Of a stretch of 64,000 bases of DNA, positions 11,050 to 22,907 are shown in pieces (position 1 is the first letter of the stretch; each line of letters begins with the position of its first letter). A program made the translations under genes and the position numbers. The stretch comes from Epiperipatus broadwayi (taxonomy: Eukaryota; Onychophora; Udeonychophora; Euonychophora; Peripatidae). The stretch is taken from positions 3,339,501-3,403,500 of the forward strand of contig JAQFVV010012397.1 of assembly GCA_028023455.1 (NCBI GenBank), written 5' to 3'. The notes under the pieces were generated by a model. The model was not told the DNA's origin and did not search any database. It worked only from the letters and a program-made list of their open reading frames with translations.

Positions 11050-12250
11050 CTATAGAAATATTGCCTTCAGTGATATATAGTCCTTAAGTTTAGCAGATTG
11101 TCTACATAATCTTGGAAGTTTTGGGAAACTATCTTCTTTCTCAATTGAAGTAGTTGTATTCTGTTCTTCATCATTTATTATAAGCCCCTCATTTTGAACA
11201 TTTAACATTTCTTGATCACTGTCACTCTTCTGATCATATGACAAAATATATTTTTTCCCTATTTCTTCCATTGACATATTTTTTTTTATAAATGTCCAGT
11301 CCATGGCTCATTAAAATGAGGACATAGATGATTTTTATATCTTCTCATTTTCTGTCCACTTTTAATTTTACCAGTCATTTTGAATTTTTTATATTCAAAA
11401 CTTATTTTTCTCTGTAGAGATTGGCAATAGCTTAGTGAGTTAAGTCTGCATTAATAACTCTGTTGTAGTTTTTTTTGTTACTGTACTTGGAATAAAATAT
11501 TGATTAAACATAGTATCAACTAATGCTTCTGGTATATCCTTAAAACCAGTTTGTTTCAACATATACTTCAATTGTTGAATGGTTTTCTCTGCTGTTCCAT
11601 TACTCTCAAGATGATAAGGTGGAGTAAGAATATACTTTATCTCTTTATCGTGTAAGAAGTACTCAAATTTCTGTGAAGTAAAACTGTTTCCATTATCCAT
11701 TACTATTATCTCCAGGTAATCATCTGTAAAAAAAATTATTTAAGCATTTTTATAGTACATTCTGCGCTTGTGTTTTTCACTATTCTATATTCCATCCAAT
11801 AAGAGAATGAATCAACTAATAGTAAAATTATATAACTATTACAGGTTTTTATGATATAATTGGAGATGTTTCCAAGGAATTGTGGACTTATCCAAGTTTC
11901 AAGTTTTTTAGGTGGTAATTTGGCAGCTTGTTGACAATCTATACCTTTTTTTTAAATGTATGCTCAATTTCACCACTTAGATTTGGCTACCAAACATATG
12001 ATCAAGCTAAAGTTTTCATATGCATGATTCTAGGATGACCTTGATGAAACATGTATTTCTTGTTTTTTGATGGCACACATATATGATCTGTCATTAACGC
12101 ACATCCATTGCAAACTGAAAGACTCTTGTGCATTCCAAATATATTTTACAATTCCATTGGATGAGTTTTAGGCAAGCCATATTTTATCCACTTTATGAAT
12201 TGGATTAGCTATAATTGAACTATTAAGCACTATGGAGTTTAATTTATCTA
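11050..12250 (-). pseudogene. Integrase and pol C-terminus remnant of element D
   Basis: On the minus strand, from right to left, broken frames give KKGIDCQQAAKLPPKKLETW (zinc-binding tail and linker), then LLLVDSFSYWMEY with the first catalytic aspartate. The open frame 11440-11700 gives MDNGNSFTS and PYHLESNGTAEKTIQQLK. In it the second aspartate (residue 2) and the glutamate (residue 38) are 35 residues apart, the D-35-E spacing of retroviral-type integrases. Frame 11050-11304 ends LPRLCRQSAKLKDYI, like the C-terminal tail of many Gypsy polyproteins. Stops separate the parts. Confidence 0.82.
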
Positions 12251-12399
12251 TATAATTATTTTTGTTAATGTCATATTCCTTTTTTTTAATGTCAGATAGC
12301 CACGATTAAAGCCTCAGCATATCAAATTTATCTTCCCAGCTTATAAACTAGTTTTTAATCATAGCTTGATAAAATATTGATCCAGCATAGTATGTGTTG

Positions 12400-13975
12400 G
12401 TTTAAGGGTTCAGGAATTTTTTTCTCAGTGTCAAATATTTTCATTAGCAGACGATAGTCTCTGCAGATTTGAAATTTTCACCTATAGATATATTGATGAA
12501 ATTTCCTAATTGTGAAAATAACTACTAAGGCTCTGGTTGTAATTTTTTTCAATGGTCACTATACTCTTGAAGCATAGACTATAAGATGTTTGCCTCGATA
12601 ATATGGATGGAAAATGACAGCTCAAGTTTTGTATTCTGTAACATGTGTCTTAATTATAACATTGTAGATAACTATGATAGTGTATTAAAAAGTTAATTTG
12701 ATGTAAAAAGATCTTTAGCTTTTTGAAAAGGTAGATCATTTTCCGGAGTCCATTTCCAATGTTGTTTCATTTTTTAGAAGTTGGTATAATAAAGATAACA
12801 TTTACGACTCTCTTTTTAAAAAAACTTTCACAAAAGTTTAATAGTCCTAGAAAAGTCTATAATTCTTTTACCTTTTACATTTCTTGGTCTCAGAAGTTTT
12901 TAATGTCTTTACTTTGTCTTGATTAGGATATCTTCCATTTGCATTTACGAATGTCCAAGAAACTTTTATTTTTTTTAATAGACCAGATGCATTTGTCAAT
13001 TTTTATCTTAGTTCATACTTTTCCATTTTTAAGCAAACCTCATCTATATGATTTTCTAATTCTGATTTTATCTTAACAACAACATCCAAATAGGAGATAA
13101 TACTATCCATAGATTGAAAAAGAGTATTCATTTTCTCTTGGAAAATATTTGGCACTACTGTAATTCCATATAGCAGTTTACTATTCGCATACGTCCTCTA
13201 TATGTAGTCAATGTTAACATTTCCTCTATTTTTTCAGTCACTGGAATCTGGTGAAATGCAGCTTGAAGGTTTATCTTTGCAAAATATTTAGCTATTTATA
13301 ACAACATTTGCTCTATTAACATATTTATTTAACACGACTCTATAAACTTTACACAATCTCAGGTTTCATTATGGTAACTCTAAGACTCTTCCATTGATGT
13401 TAAGATTCCTTTTGAAACCATCTCATTGAGTGTTTTCTTGATTTTCTATTCCAAGTTAAGTGAAATCTTGCAGGGTTTACAAATAATAGGTTGTGCATTC
13501 TTTACCAATTTCATGTTAACCAGTCATATTCTTAGCTCCGTTGATCTCAGACTTGAACAACCTATGGTACTTTTCCACTTTAAATTTCCAATTGAATTCT
13601 CTTTATCATGTTAACATGGATTTCTAAAGGTCAAAACTATTTCCTTCCCAATAATGGACTAAAATGTTTATTAATTACATGTAATGTGAAAAATTTTACA
13701 TTAGAATTTAATTTTATGAGTACTATTACTTCTCCACCCATGTCAATTTTATTTCCATTAATATCTGTGGCAATAAAGTTTGTATGCCTTTTACTATACC
13801 TTTTGCTGATTTTTAACCAGTCTTTATAAGATATCAATGATAGGCTTGTTGCACTATCCACTTCCATTGTTACTTTTTGGCCGACCACAAATATCCACAT
13901 TTACTAGTATGCGGCCTGTTTTAATATTAAAGTTGATACTTTTACTAACTCTTCGTTTCCCATATTTGTAGTCTG
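12400..13975 (-). pseudogene. Protease and reverse transcriptase remnant of element D
   Basis: The open frame 13637-13900 carries VTMEVDSATSLSLISYKDW and ends HFSPLLGRK. It reads as a retropepsin with DSAT where DSGA or DTGA is usual, followed by the LLGR-W block. Further left on the minus strand comes YGITVVPNIFQEKMNTLF, then ISYLDVVV (about 13078-13099). This is the RT catalytic YLDD motif with its second aspartate changed to valine. Then come LEKYELR-KL-like and RYPNQDKVKTLKTSE-like thumb and connection blocks. RNase H is only weakly visible. The catalytic change and many stops mean no active enzyme. Confidence 0.82.
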
Positions 13976-13989
13976 ATGTTTGCTAATTT

Positions 13990-14745
13990 TTTACTCTGTA
14001 TTCATTAAAATGACAGACGGTTACAAAATGTCCTTTTTCATACAATTCCTACATGTTTTGTTTTTATGTGTAATCTTTCACAAAAGTTCAGGTTTACTGC
14101 AATAATAACAGGTTTCTCCATATTTCTCTCTTCTTGTTTTTTGCCTTGTAAGAGAGATTTTTTCTAACTAATGTGGCAATATAAATTCTGAAGCAGTACT
14201 CAGCATGGTTTCCTGCCATGACCCATTTATAATTGAGGGCAGGCTCACTCAGCAATATTTTCCTAAAATTACAGTCCATCATGCCATAGAGAAATTGTTC
14301 TAGCAACATTTTTATTAACTTCAGGGCCAAACTTGCAATCCTTCACTAATTTCTTAATGCTAAATCGTAGCCAACATATTTCTCATGAGGTAGTTATTTT
14401 CTATTTTTATCTCTTGCACTACCCATTTTGATAGTCTTGGAGTGAAATATCCATTCAATTTCTTAATCACTTCTTAGTACAGAAATTCCTATAGTCTTAT
14501 AATTTCACTTAATCTATTTGTCTGCTGTATCATGTTCTGAAGGTAGACGCTTTTTTCAGATGCTCTTCGTCTATCTTGTTTATGAGCATGTAATATTCCA
14601 CATGTAAACATAATTCTTCCATGATGCAGCATTATGTATGTCAAATTATAGTATACTATTATTTAGTAATACCATTTTTCTATTCTGGTTCTTTTAATGA
14701 CTATTGACTTGAGCCATTCACTGCTTATACAGAGGTCCTTCATAA
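13990..14745 (-). pseudogene. Gag remnant with zinc knuckle, element D
   Basis: Minus-strand frames give LEQFLYGMMDCNFRKILLSE within the open frame 14094-14330. This matches the common R-QFV-GL-D--I---LL-E block near the end of Gypsy capsid. After a stop the strand reads CYYCSK, then KTCRNCMKKGHF-TVC-like, a C--C----H----C zinc-knuckle pair just before the protease. This layout is usual for Gypsy elements in animals. The gag start is not readable. Confidence 0.68.
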
Positions 14746-14943
14746 GTTATCCTGAGAGTATTTAAAATCTCAGCCAGGAAGAGATAATGTAAATAGTAAA
14801 CTTAAATGCTAATTAAAGAAATATTTATTTAGTAATAATAATAAACTAAAAAGAATAAGAATTTGATAATCTATTCAAATTAAATATAAATTATTCTCAA
14901 GCACTGTTTAACTTTTCATAGCCAAAGAATAAGTGTAAGTACA

Positions 14944-15250
14944 AACAGGCAAAACTCACTATACGTATTGCCACACACAGCAAGCTAGAGTAATCAATGG
15001 ATGCCAGAAGGCTTGTGCATAAAATCCCCATCTAGTGCCTGCTTATCCAATATCCCCAGACTAGTTTCTGGCTTGTGGCCTTCGTCAGTGAGGAGCCTTG
15101 GATATTGGATGGGATTTTATGCACAAGCCTTCTGGCATCCATTGATTACTCTAGCTTGCTGTATGTTGCAATACGTATAGTGAGTTTTGCCTGTTTTATA
15201 ACAGTTATAAGCAAGCATAAGAAGTGGTGATCATGTGATGTTTATTGGCT
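14944..15250 (+). mobile_element. Foldback element, copy F1
   Basis: The copy is bounded by a 14-bp duplication, TAAGTGTAAGTACA, at 14930-14943 and 15251-15264. The 3' LTR of element D has no such insertion at the matching place. Most of the copy is a long imperfect palindrome: the arm starting ACAGGCAAAACTCACTATAC at 14946 returns inverted at about 15170-15200. The loop contains CCCCAGACTAGTTTCTGGCT and a GCCTTCGTCAGTGAGGAG block. A non-palindromic tail (AGCAAGCATAAGAAGTGGTG) follows. It has no A or B box that I can see and no coding frame. Copies F2 and F3 share the core. Confidence 0.8.
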
Positions 15251-15411
15251 TAAGTGTAAGTACACATTTTGTATTTCTAATTTCACACTCTCTTCAAACA
15301 CAAACATGCTTGTTTTAATTAGCTAAATAAATATAGCTTTTAGAAACAATTATCTTTAGTAATTTAATATGCCTTTATCTGACAATATATGTAATTCTGT
15401 ATACAAATAAC

Positions 15412-15520
15412 AAGCATTGATGGTAGAGTGGTCAGCACAGCTGCCTTACCAGCAGTTGTCCCGGATTAGCGGATTCGCTTCCCGACCGATATTATATCAC
15501 ATGAAAAAAATAAAAAAAAA
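15412..15520 (+). mobile_element. tRNA-derived SINE, copy 1
   Basis: Inserted in the 5' LTR of element D; the other LTR reads through without it. It starts AGCATTGATGGTAGAGTGGTCAG, with an A-box-like element at 15421-15436 and a B-box-like GGATTCGCTTCCC at 15471-15483. An A-rich tail follows. The flanks share AAATAACA (8 bp). Two further copies lie on the minus strand at 30787-30900 and 34411-34530. Confidence 0.8.
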
Positions 15521-15765
15521 ATAACACACTTTGAAAGATCCTTTTGTGTGCTTACTTAGCACATACCATTTAGCGATTTTAATTTGCCTTAACACAGTTA
15601 CTAACTTCTCACTAATATCAAATTGATCCTTAGTTATTTACTTCTTTACTGGTAAGCACAGATATAGATATTTCTAAAGTAGTCAAATGAAAATAATTAA
15701 ATATTGAAATAATCTATATGTATTTACAATAATTAATAAATGATCTTTATTTACAATATGTTACA

Positions 15766-17200
15766 CACACCCAATCCAGTCATTAAATTACTTCTAAATT
15801 TAGGGTTACAATCCATAATAATTTAATAGTTTGCTGTAGAATGTTTATACGATGTTAATTACCTCATGTTAATTACAATCAATTGTTCTTACCACGTGTT
15901 AAATTGATTATTTATTCCAATTTTTCCAATCACTTCAAAAATAAGTTTTTTAATTTATCTCTGATATATATATATTTAGTTAGCATACAGCTACTGAGGA
16001 TATTATGTTATCTGTTTATGTTTTTTTTTAAAAATTAATACTTGAATTAATTTGACCATGTCTGCCGTGCTAATTAAATAAACTATTATTATATAGTTTT
16101 CATCCAAAAAAAAAAAAAGATTAGATTATGATAATTGGAAGTAAGAACTAATAGTTTACATAATATAAAAATGTTTTATTATAAATATTTTCAATTCTTA
16201 ATTTGCTAGTGATTGATTGGCATTGATATAATAAAGATGGACAGATGGACATTATTTACAGGTTTATTTAAAAATGATTCTTGGAGTATCTGACTTATAT
16301 ATTAACTTAGTAACATATTTAAACTTGTTTTTTTTTCTTCCATGAAATAGATTTAATTTTTAGTATAAACAATTAAGAATAATGCACTGTTTTTGTGAAT
16401 TTTAATAAAAAAATTGTAACAAATTTTTAACAGTATTTAGGTCCCTTGGAAAGCATCAAAAATCAAATTTATTTTGAATCCCTCTAATATAAATTTTTTG
16501 TCAGTATACAGTCTTACCCTGGCATAGTAAGTCGTCATAATATATATCTCTATTAATAATTACTGGATAACAAGGTGATATTGTGTAAATAATTTTTTAT
16601 TTTTGTACTTATTTTAAAATAAGATAGATTGTTACTATTTAGCATGCTATTTGTCTATCCATTGCTATATATATTTATTTATTATAATTGTTCTGCAATA
16701 AAGATGTCTTTATGTTGCATGCAAATATGCAATGTATTATATTGCACTATATCTTATATAATAATCACCCAAGTTATAGAAATCCAGAGTTTCAATTAAG
16801 TTGCTTTTAGAAGCAGTTTTCTTTACTTGATTTCAGAGTCATTTTTGTATACTAAAGTAATTAATGAATAATAGGTAGTAGGTCTATTATATTTTGATCT
16901 TTATTAGTGAGTAGTGTAAAATCAATTATAGAAGTAATCTCCTTATAAAACTAGATGTAACTTTTTGTCAAGCTAATTGCTTGAAATTTTCTAAAATCCT
17001 TAAAATTTTGAACTTAAGTCACTTTACTTAAGTAGATCTGATCCAATTTTATAATTACATATTTTAGTAATTCTGATTTATGCGCATTATAGGTTTTTTA
17101 TTATTTTGGTAGCTGCAATTATTTTTGAATATTACTTTAGTCTTTTTATTATAAAGTTGTTATAATTGGGTATTAAGAAAACATAACAGTTAATATTTAA
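15766..17200. other. AT-rich DNA, nothing recognised
   Basis: AT-rich sequence with short homopolymers. I see no conserved frame, RNA gene or repeat shared with the rest of the window. Confidence 0.5.
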
Positions 17201-19750
17201 TACTTTTATATTATACTAAGCATGCTTTCAGCAGACCACTGCCAGAATCATAATGTTGTTTTGTTTAGCAGTTGAAAATTATGCTTTTATATGCACATAA
17301 TTTATTATGTCAACAATGGCATTTAACAATTTTTTGATAATGGGACACATGAATCCTTTTCAGTTGCCTATATTTCTTTATATTTTAGTCTTTTTAGCAA
17401 TTTATCTTTAATTCTACTTTTTTGTTTTCATTTGCTAGCTCTTATAACCTGTGGGTTTAAAACATGATCAGCAAAAACAAACAAATCACTTGCAAAATCT
17501 AGATGATTTAAGCAATTATCATTTATTTTTATTTCTTGTTTTCTATTTCAATACGTAAAATATTTACTATAAAACTACTTTGAAAAGTTTTGAAGAGATA
17601 GAATCATCCTGATAAACATTCATATCAATATTAATCTTCTTAATCTCACTTCAGTGTTCTGAGTCAGTGTCATGATGTTACAAGTCTTTAATCACAGCCG
17701 CAATATTTATAGTGTCAAATCACTTTTCATAATCTACAAATAATTGCAGCTTAATTATCAATCCTTTTTTTTTTTTTAATAATTAAGTGTGATGTATTGA
17801 TTTATAATCACTTACTTATGCCCTGTGCAGTTTAGTACACTGTTAGAATGGTAAACATAGAACTAAAGGTTCCAGGATAATTGAATATGGTATTAAAAAA
17901 AACAACAATTTTTTTTAGGCAAGTATATGGTAGTGATAAATGTTCATTCTCGAGTACTACATTATTTCCCCAGCAAATATCATTCAATTACTTTTTAAAA
18001 AAATTTTTTTTTTTTGGTTTGCTTGAGTCTAATATTATTTCTAGATGTTTTGTAATGATCTATATAGAACTAATAAAAAGTAATAGGTGTGTATTTTCTA
18101 ACATTTTTTTCCAGTTAAAATATCAATATCTCTATTAGACATTTGACATGTAGTTATGCCAATAGTTTATTTTTTTTCTTTAACTACAATTTCTACAATT
18201 TCAATTCTTTATAGAGTTGATTGCTTGTTTACCCTTACTTTATTTTCTTGCTTTGAGCATTCCATCATTGGATTTTCAATTGTGGACAGTTGAAGAGTTG
18301 GAGTGTGGAGTAGATTGAAGCCTGTCCATTAAAGTATAAGATTTGGCTATCTTAATATATATCTGAGCACTTATAGCATATATGTGTAGAGATGATAATC
18401 TGGACCAACTGATGATTGCTGGTTTAGCATGAAATGCGTATATTGGTGATTATTTATCTTTTCAATATATATGTGTTCAAGTGTATCTGTGTTATGAGAT
18501 AGTGTGGAGAGTGGTGGGTCATGTGAAAGTCTGTGTTCATATACCCTATATATTACTTATATAAACACAGGTATATAATAAGCCTGTGTGTTTCAGTCAT
18601 ATAGTTTTTTGTTGAATTCTTCCAAATCTTCCTGATGTTAATTACTTTTTTTTTCATGATGGACCATCTTTTTTCTTAATATTGAAATGATTTTTCTTCC
18701 AAAACTAAAATGGTATATCTTTGAAATTTTTTTTATTATATCTTATCATGCCATTTTACAGTAATTCTTGTCTGTATTATTTTATAGAATCCTAGATATT
18801 CAGTTTTTTTATTTGATCATTTTATATTAAATTTTGTAGTTCTTTTCTGCATACATTTTTTATGTCTCATTAGAAAATACAATGATGAGTTGTTGTGATT
18901 TTTGTTCCAGTTAGATATATTTACATCTGAGCTATCTTCAAAGCTATTAAAATTTTAAATCAATTTATAGCTTTTTACTTAAATTTATTAAAGTATTTAT
19001 GAAAGTTACACATGTCAGTTATTGATATTCTCATTTTTAATAGTTTTTCTCCATAGCTTTGCACAAACTCATATTTTACATCTTAGTAATTGATGATAAC
19101 TTCCTATAATTGAATTAGTTAAACTCATACTTTTAAAATAGGCATTTCCTTTTAACAGAATACAATCCAACTATGTAATATTCTCATTTGTTTGCTTTCT
19201 TATTCATTTTTTTTTTTGGGATTTTTTTTTTTAAAAAAACCAAAGTATTGTAATTCATAATATAGAATGCTTTTTCTCCTATTTATTGTGGAGCACTTCA
19301 CACTTTTAAGTATTTTTCAGTTCTTATATTAAAATCTCCCATGACAATTTTTAAATTGTATTTTTGATTTATTCAAAACCATTCTGTATATTTATTTAAA
19401 AGTTTTCTATATCTTTATCAGAATGAAGATTTATGGGGATATAATCACAAATTATCTGCAATTAGTATTTTACATTAAATTGAATATCTAATTTTGCTAT
19501 TCTGTCTGATATATCGTCAATCTTAAGTGTTTTTTCATTTTAATTTGTGTTTTCAATATTTCTTGTTGTAAATTTGCTTTATATATGACACTGAAATTGA
19601 TAGAATATTTTTATATCAAATTTTCTTCATCTTTTATTTTCAGTAAACCAACCATGTTCAATTTAATATTGCGGTTTTTTTAATTTATGTAATCTTTTTA
19701 CACTTCAAATTGATTGGAGTTGTAGGAACTCAAACCAAAACATTAAGTGT
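17200..19750 (-). pseudogene. Decayed non-LTR retrotransposon with endonuclease and RT traces
   Basis: On the minus strand near 19330-19390 the text IVMGDFNIRTEK matches the IIMGDFNA--G block of apurinic-type endonucleases. About 1.6 kb further along, near 17716-17750, comes LQLFVDYEK-FDTIN, the FVDYEKAFDS RT block. YQDDSISSKLFKVVL follows, matching RQGDPISPKLF, then near 17470-17515 LNHLDFASDLFVFAD, matching LNHLRFADDIVLFA with the catalytic FADD turned to FASD. Order and spacing fit one LINE of about 2.5 kb. Stops are dense, so it is a fossil. Confidence 0.72.
18396..18480. repeat. Dispersed short repeat, copy 2
   Basis: Shares CTGGACCAACTGAT and the TTAGCATGAAATGC block with 9956-10060. 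It lies inside the decayed minus-strand LINE, so it probably inserted there. The GCAT-GAA-ATGC part can form a tiny hairpin. Confidence 0.5.
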
Positions 19751-20347
19751 CAGAAGAAATTAATATTATTTTACAGTTTAAACACTAGTAATAAGAATAA
19801 GACAAAGCAATTTAACAATTTTTAATATCTAGATTTTACTCCAACTATTCTTTTAGCTTAGGTTAGCTCTTCATTATTCCCATTCCACTATTCAAGAGGT
19901 TAGTATTTATATATTTATAAAAAGCACAGAAATAGAGAGATGATTTATTTTGCCAAATAGTGAAGCAAAAGAGGAATTGAATTGAGCATATACTTTTAAT
20001 TATAAAATATATATTAGAAGAGTCTGTAAAGGAGAAAGAAAGTAAGAAGAAAAAATTAAATTGATGTCATGAAATATAATTAGCTATGAGTGCTTGACAA
20101 TTATAGCATAGGACAGAAAAATATAGTGTTATCAGATTAATGTACAGGGTTTGCTTTATAAAATTTTTCTGGATATCTTCAAGATAAATATAATCAATAC
20201 ATAAAAATCTCAGCTTGTTATTTCTGAACATGTCTAATGAGGACTTTTTATGATCTTTAGTGATAATGTTGAAACAAAGTAAGAAATCTATCATATTATA
20301 GGGTTTTTAAAAATAAATAAGCAAAAAGCGATTACTTTAGATGAACT

Positions 20348-20601
20348 ACTAAATATCACATGATCACCATTTCTTATGCTTGCTCATAACTGTTATTAAA
20401 ACAGGAAAAACTCTCCATGCAGTAGTGCTCTCAGATCCAAGGCTCCTCAGTGATGAAGGCCACAAGCCAGAAACTAGTCTGGGGATATTGGATGAGTAGG
20501 CACTAGATAGGGATTTTATGCACAAGCCTTCTGGCATCCATTGATTACTGTGGCTTGCACTGAGTGGCACTACTGTATGGAGAGTTTTACCTGTTTTATT
20601 G
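20348..20601 (-). mobile_element. Foldback element, copy F2
   Basis: This 254-bp copy is flanked by TAGATGAACT (20338-20347) and TAGATGAAGT (20602-20611), nine of ten bases equal. Its termini fold back: AAAACAGGAAAAACTCTCCA at the left matches the inverse of the right end. The core CAGTGATGAAGGCCACAAGC and AGAAACTAGTCTGGGGATAT is shared with F1. The tail is on the left, so the copy is reversed relative to F1. No protein frame is conserved between copies. Confidence 0.78.
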
Positions 20602-20611
20602 TAGATGAAGT

Positions 20612-22165
20612 AATATGGTTCATATTTAAGATTTTTCTATTATGTAATATCACTTTCTCAAACAATATCCTGCTAATTGATATTTATTTGTTTTCAATGA
20701 AAGTACATGATAAAAGTGGCTTAAAGATTGTTCCGGTGCATTTTGTCAGCCTGTAAAATTTTCTGAGCAATATTTATTGTATAAATCAGGTGGGCTATGT
20801 TATGACCTTGAAATACAAAAGCATATTTTGCCAATTAAAACATTTTCACAAACAAAAAGCAAAAAAACAAAAATGAAATAGAGTTGCTTTCTTTGTTTTT
20901 TGTAATAGGGGTTAATATATATTACAAATTTCGCATTTGACATTTACTAGTTTAATGTTTTTGATGAATTAGAAATAAGGTCAAGTACTTTATATACACT
21001 TTGTAATTTCTAAAAATTATCAAATAAAGAGCAGGTGCTTCGTTCAGAGAGATCTGCATATTTTAATGTGGTACTCTTTTGTTGAGAAAGTTGCATATTC
21101 TTGTTAAAGTGCGGTTCTCCATATCCAGTTGTTCAGGCTAATACATAATGATTTTATCATATTTAGACCTAAAAAGTGAAATCGTTTCAAGAAATTATAA
21201 GAATTGATGTATTTGGATTGTCAGTATTTTTATTAATGAATAAAAGAATCAATAGTGAATAATATGAAACTATGGATATACCAAGAAATATTGAACTATA
21301 TTCTTGGTATCAGTAATTGGGAATTTTTTTTTTTCAAAAAGTAATTATTACTATTAAGAAAAAAGTTTTTGCTTGGATAATAATAAATGAATTATTACTG
21401 AAGATGATAAATAACAACTGAAAATATTTTTTAAATATGAAAAAAGAATAATCAATAAGAAGAGATTCTACATAAAAAAAAAAAAGATACTTTTATTATT
21501 CAGCAAGAAAATTCAAACTTTACAAACTTATGTAAAATAAATATGGATAATTCAGAGTATTACATTCGATCTTATGTTGTTGGCTTTCTATAGTTGATGC
21601 ATTATTTTAAAAAATAATAAAAGATGATAGAAATCGACTGGGTTTGCTTTTATACTAAACTTAGCTTTTGGTGTTTGGTATACTAGCTTTTTCATTTTCT
21701 TTGATATTGCTGTAACTTCCTATTGTTGTGCAAGTTATCTTGGTTATAAAAAAAATAATAAAACTACGTAATAGAATTCTAATTTCATTTTCCACACTTG
21801 GTTGCTTAATGGTTGGCTTGACATTGGGTCATCACTATGCTTACTCAGTCTCTGTCTCAATTTGTGATTTATATATTTGAATGATTTCTTTAAATGGGTT
21901 TTTATTTTTCATTAAGTAATGAAAATCAGTTCATCGCAACATTGATCAAACTTGATATTTAACAAAGCAAACATCTGTTGTGTATATGTATGCTTAAAAG
22001 AAAGAATATCGCATATCTGACCACCTATGAGTTAAGTTTTCAACGGCCTTGGTTTGGTGGGGTGGACAAACATAGGCTGGTTTTGATAGGATTGTAAGCT
22101 ACTCTTACATTATTATTTTATAAGTCTCAAGGGCCAACTTGGATATTTGTAGGTTTTTACCATTA
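20612..22165. other. AT-rich DNA, nothing recognised
   Basis: No gene, RNA or shared repeat found. The last bases before element B supply its ATAT target site. Confidence 0.5.
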
Positions 22166-22898
22166 ATATTGAAACAGTAGGGTCTGCTTTGCAGATCTTC
22201 GTTTCACCTTTTCTCACCTACTTCCTACCCTCATACCTTAGTTTGAACCCCAATCTATCGTAGTGTGTCTGCAATACACTTATATACCGAAAATCCCACC
22301 TAATTTTAAACCACGACCACAATGCTCGTATTATATATAACTTATTCCCAAATAAAATAAAATATTATGAATTATGTATTTGTTCACATAATTTACATTT
22401 ATTAAAAAGTAAGTTATATAAGTCGTAATTGCGCACACACTATGATATCCATTTTAAATCATATCAAAATTATAAATTGTTAGTTATTTTGTTTGGATCT
22501 ATTTACAAATATATTACCGTCGTAATATATTTTGATTTAAAATAAAATTCATTTAGTAAATATTCGTTTAGTAGATAGATTCAAATATTACAATTTAAAA
22601 TAAAATAATTTTCGTTTTATTTAATAAAAATCATCCCAAATATTTCTGTTAAAATAAATGAGGGACAATAGTTTAATTATATAAGTTTATCTAAAAACAG
22701 CAGCTGTCCACTTAAGTTTTCTTTAATTAGTAGCAGTAATTTTAATTAAATCTAGTTTGTGATTCGAATGTCGACGGGGAAGTTAACAAAAGAAATTAAT
22801 TAATGTTGAATTCCTTTAGACATTCGGATAGATTTAATTACAGCAGATAAGTCCAATAACTTTGTACGCTCCAGGACAAATCTATTGTTAAATTTTAC

Positions 22899-22907
22899 TA
22901 TAAAAAG
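22899..22907 (+). promoter_or_regulatory. TATA box of element B
   Basis: TATAAAAAG, about 730 bp into the LTR, in otherwise mixed sequence; the 3' LTR repeats it at 28096. It is the likely transcription start region. The matching place in element C is TATAAGAAG at 48156. Confidence 0.6.

Larger units (their letters stand above)
10316..15765 (-). mobile_element. Degenerate Ty3/Gypsy retrotransposon D
   Basis: Direct repeats at 10316-11018 and 14751-15765 bound an interior that reads gag, protease, RT, integrase from right to left on the minus strand, the Ty3/Gypsy order. In element orientation the right LTR starts TGTAAC and ends CTCA. All coding parts have frameshifts and stops. The 5' LTR (right side) carries a 307-bp foldback element and a tRNA-SINE that the 3' LTR lacks. 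No convincing target duplication remains. Confidence 0.82.
14751..15765 (-). repeat. 5' LTR of element D with two nested insertions
   Basis: The host LTR sequence is about 0.6 kb once the foldback element (14944-15250) and the SINE (15412-15520) are removed. In element orientation it runs from TGTAAC at 15765 to CTCA at 14751. Confidence 0.72.

Noticed and set aside
18396-18445. Possible hammerhead ribozyme: CTGATGA followed by a small hairpin and GAAA
   Set aside because: The stem II closing pair would be U-U, and no stem III partner with a UH cleavage site is found near the GAAA. The other copy (9957) reads CTGATAA, which breaks the core.
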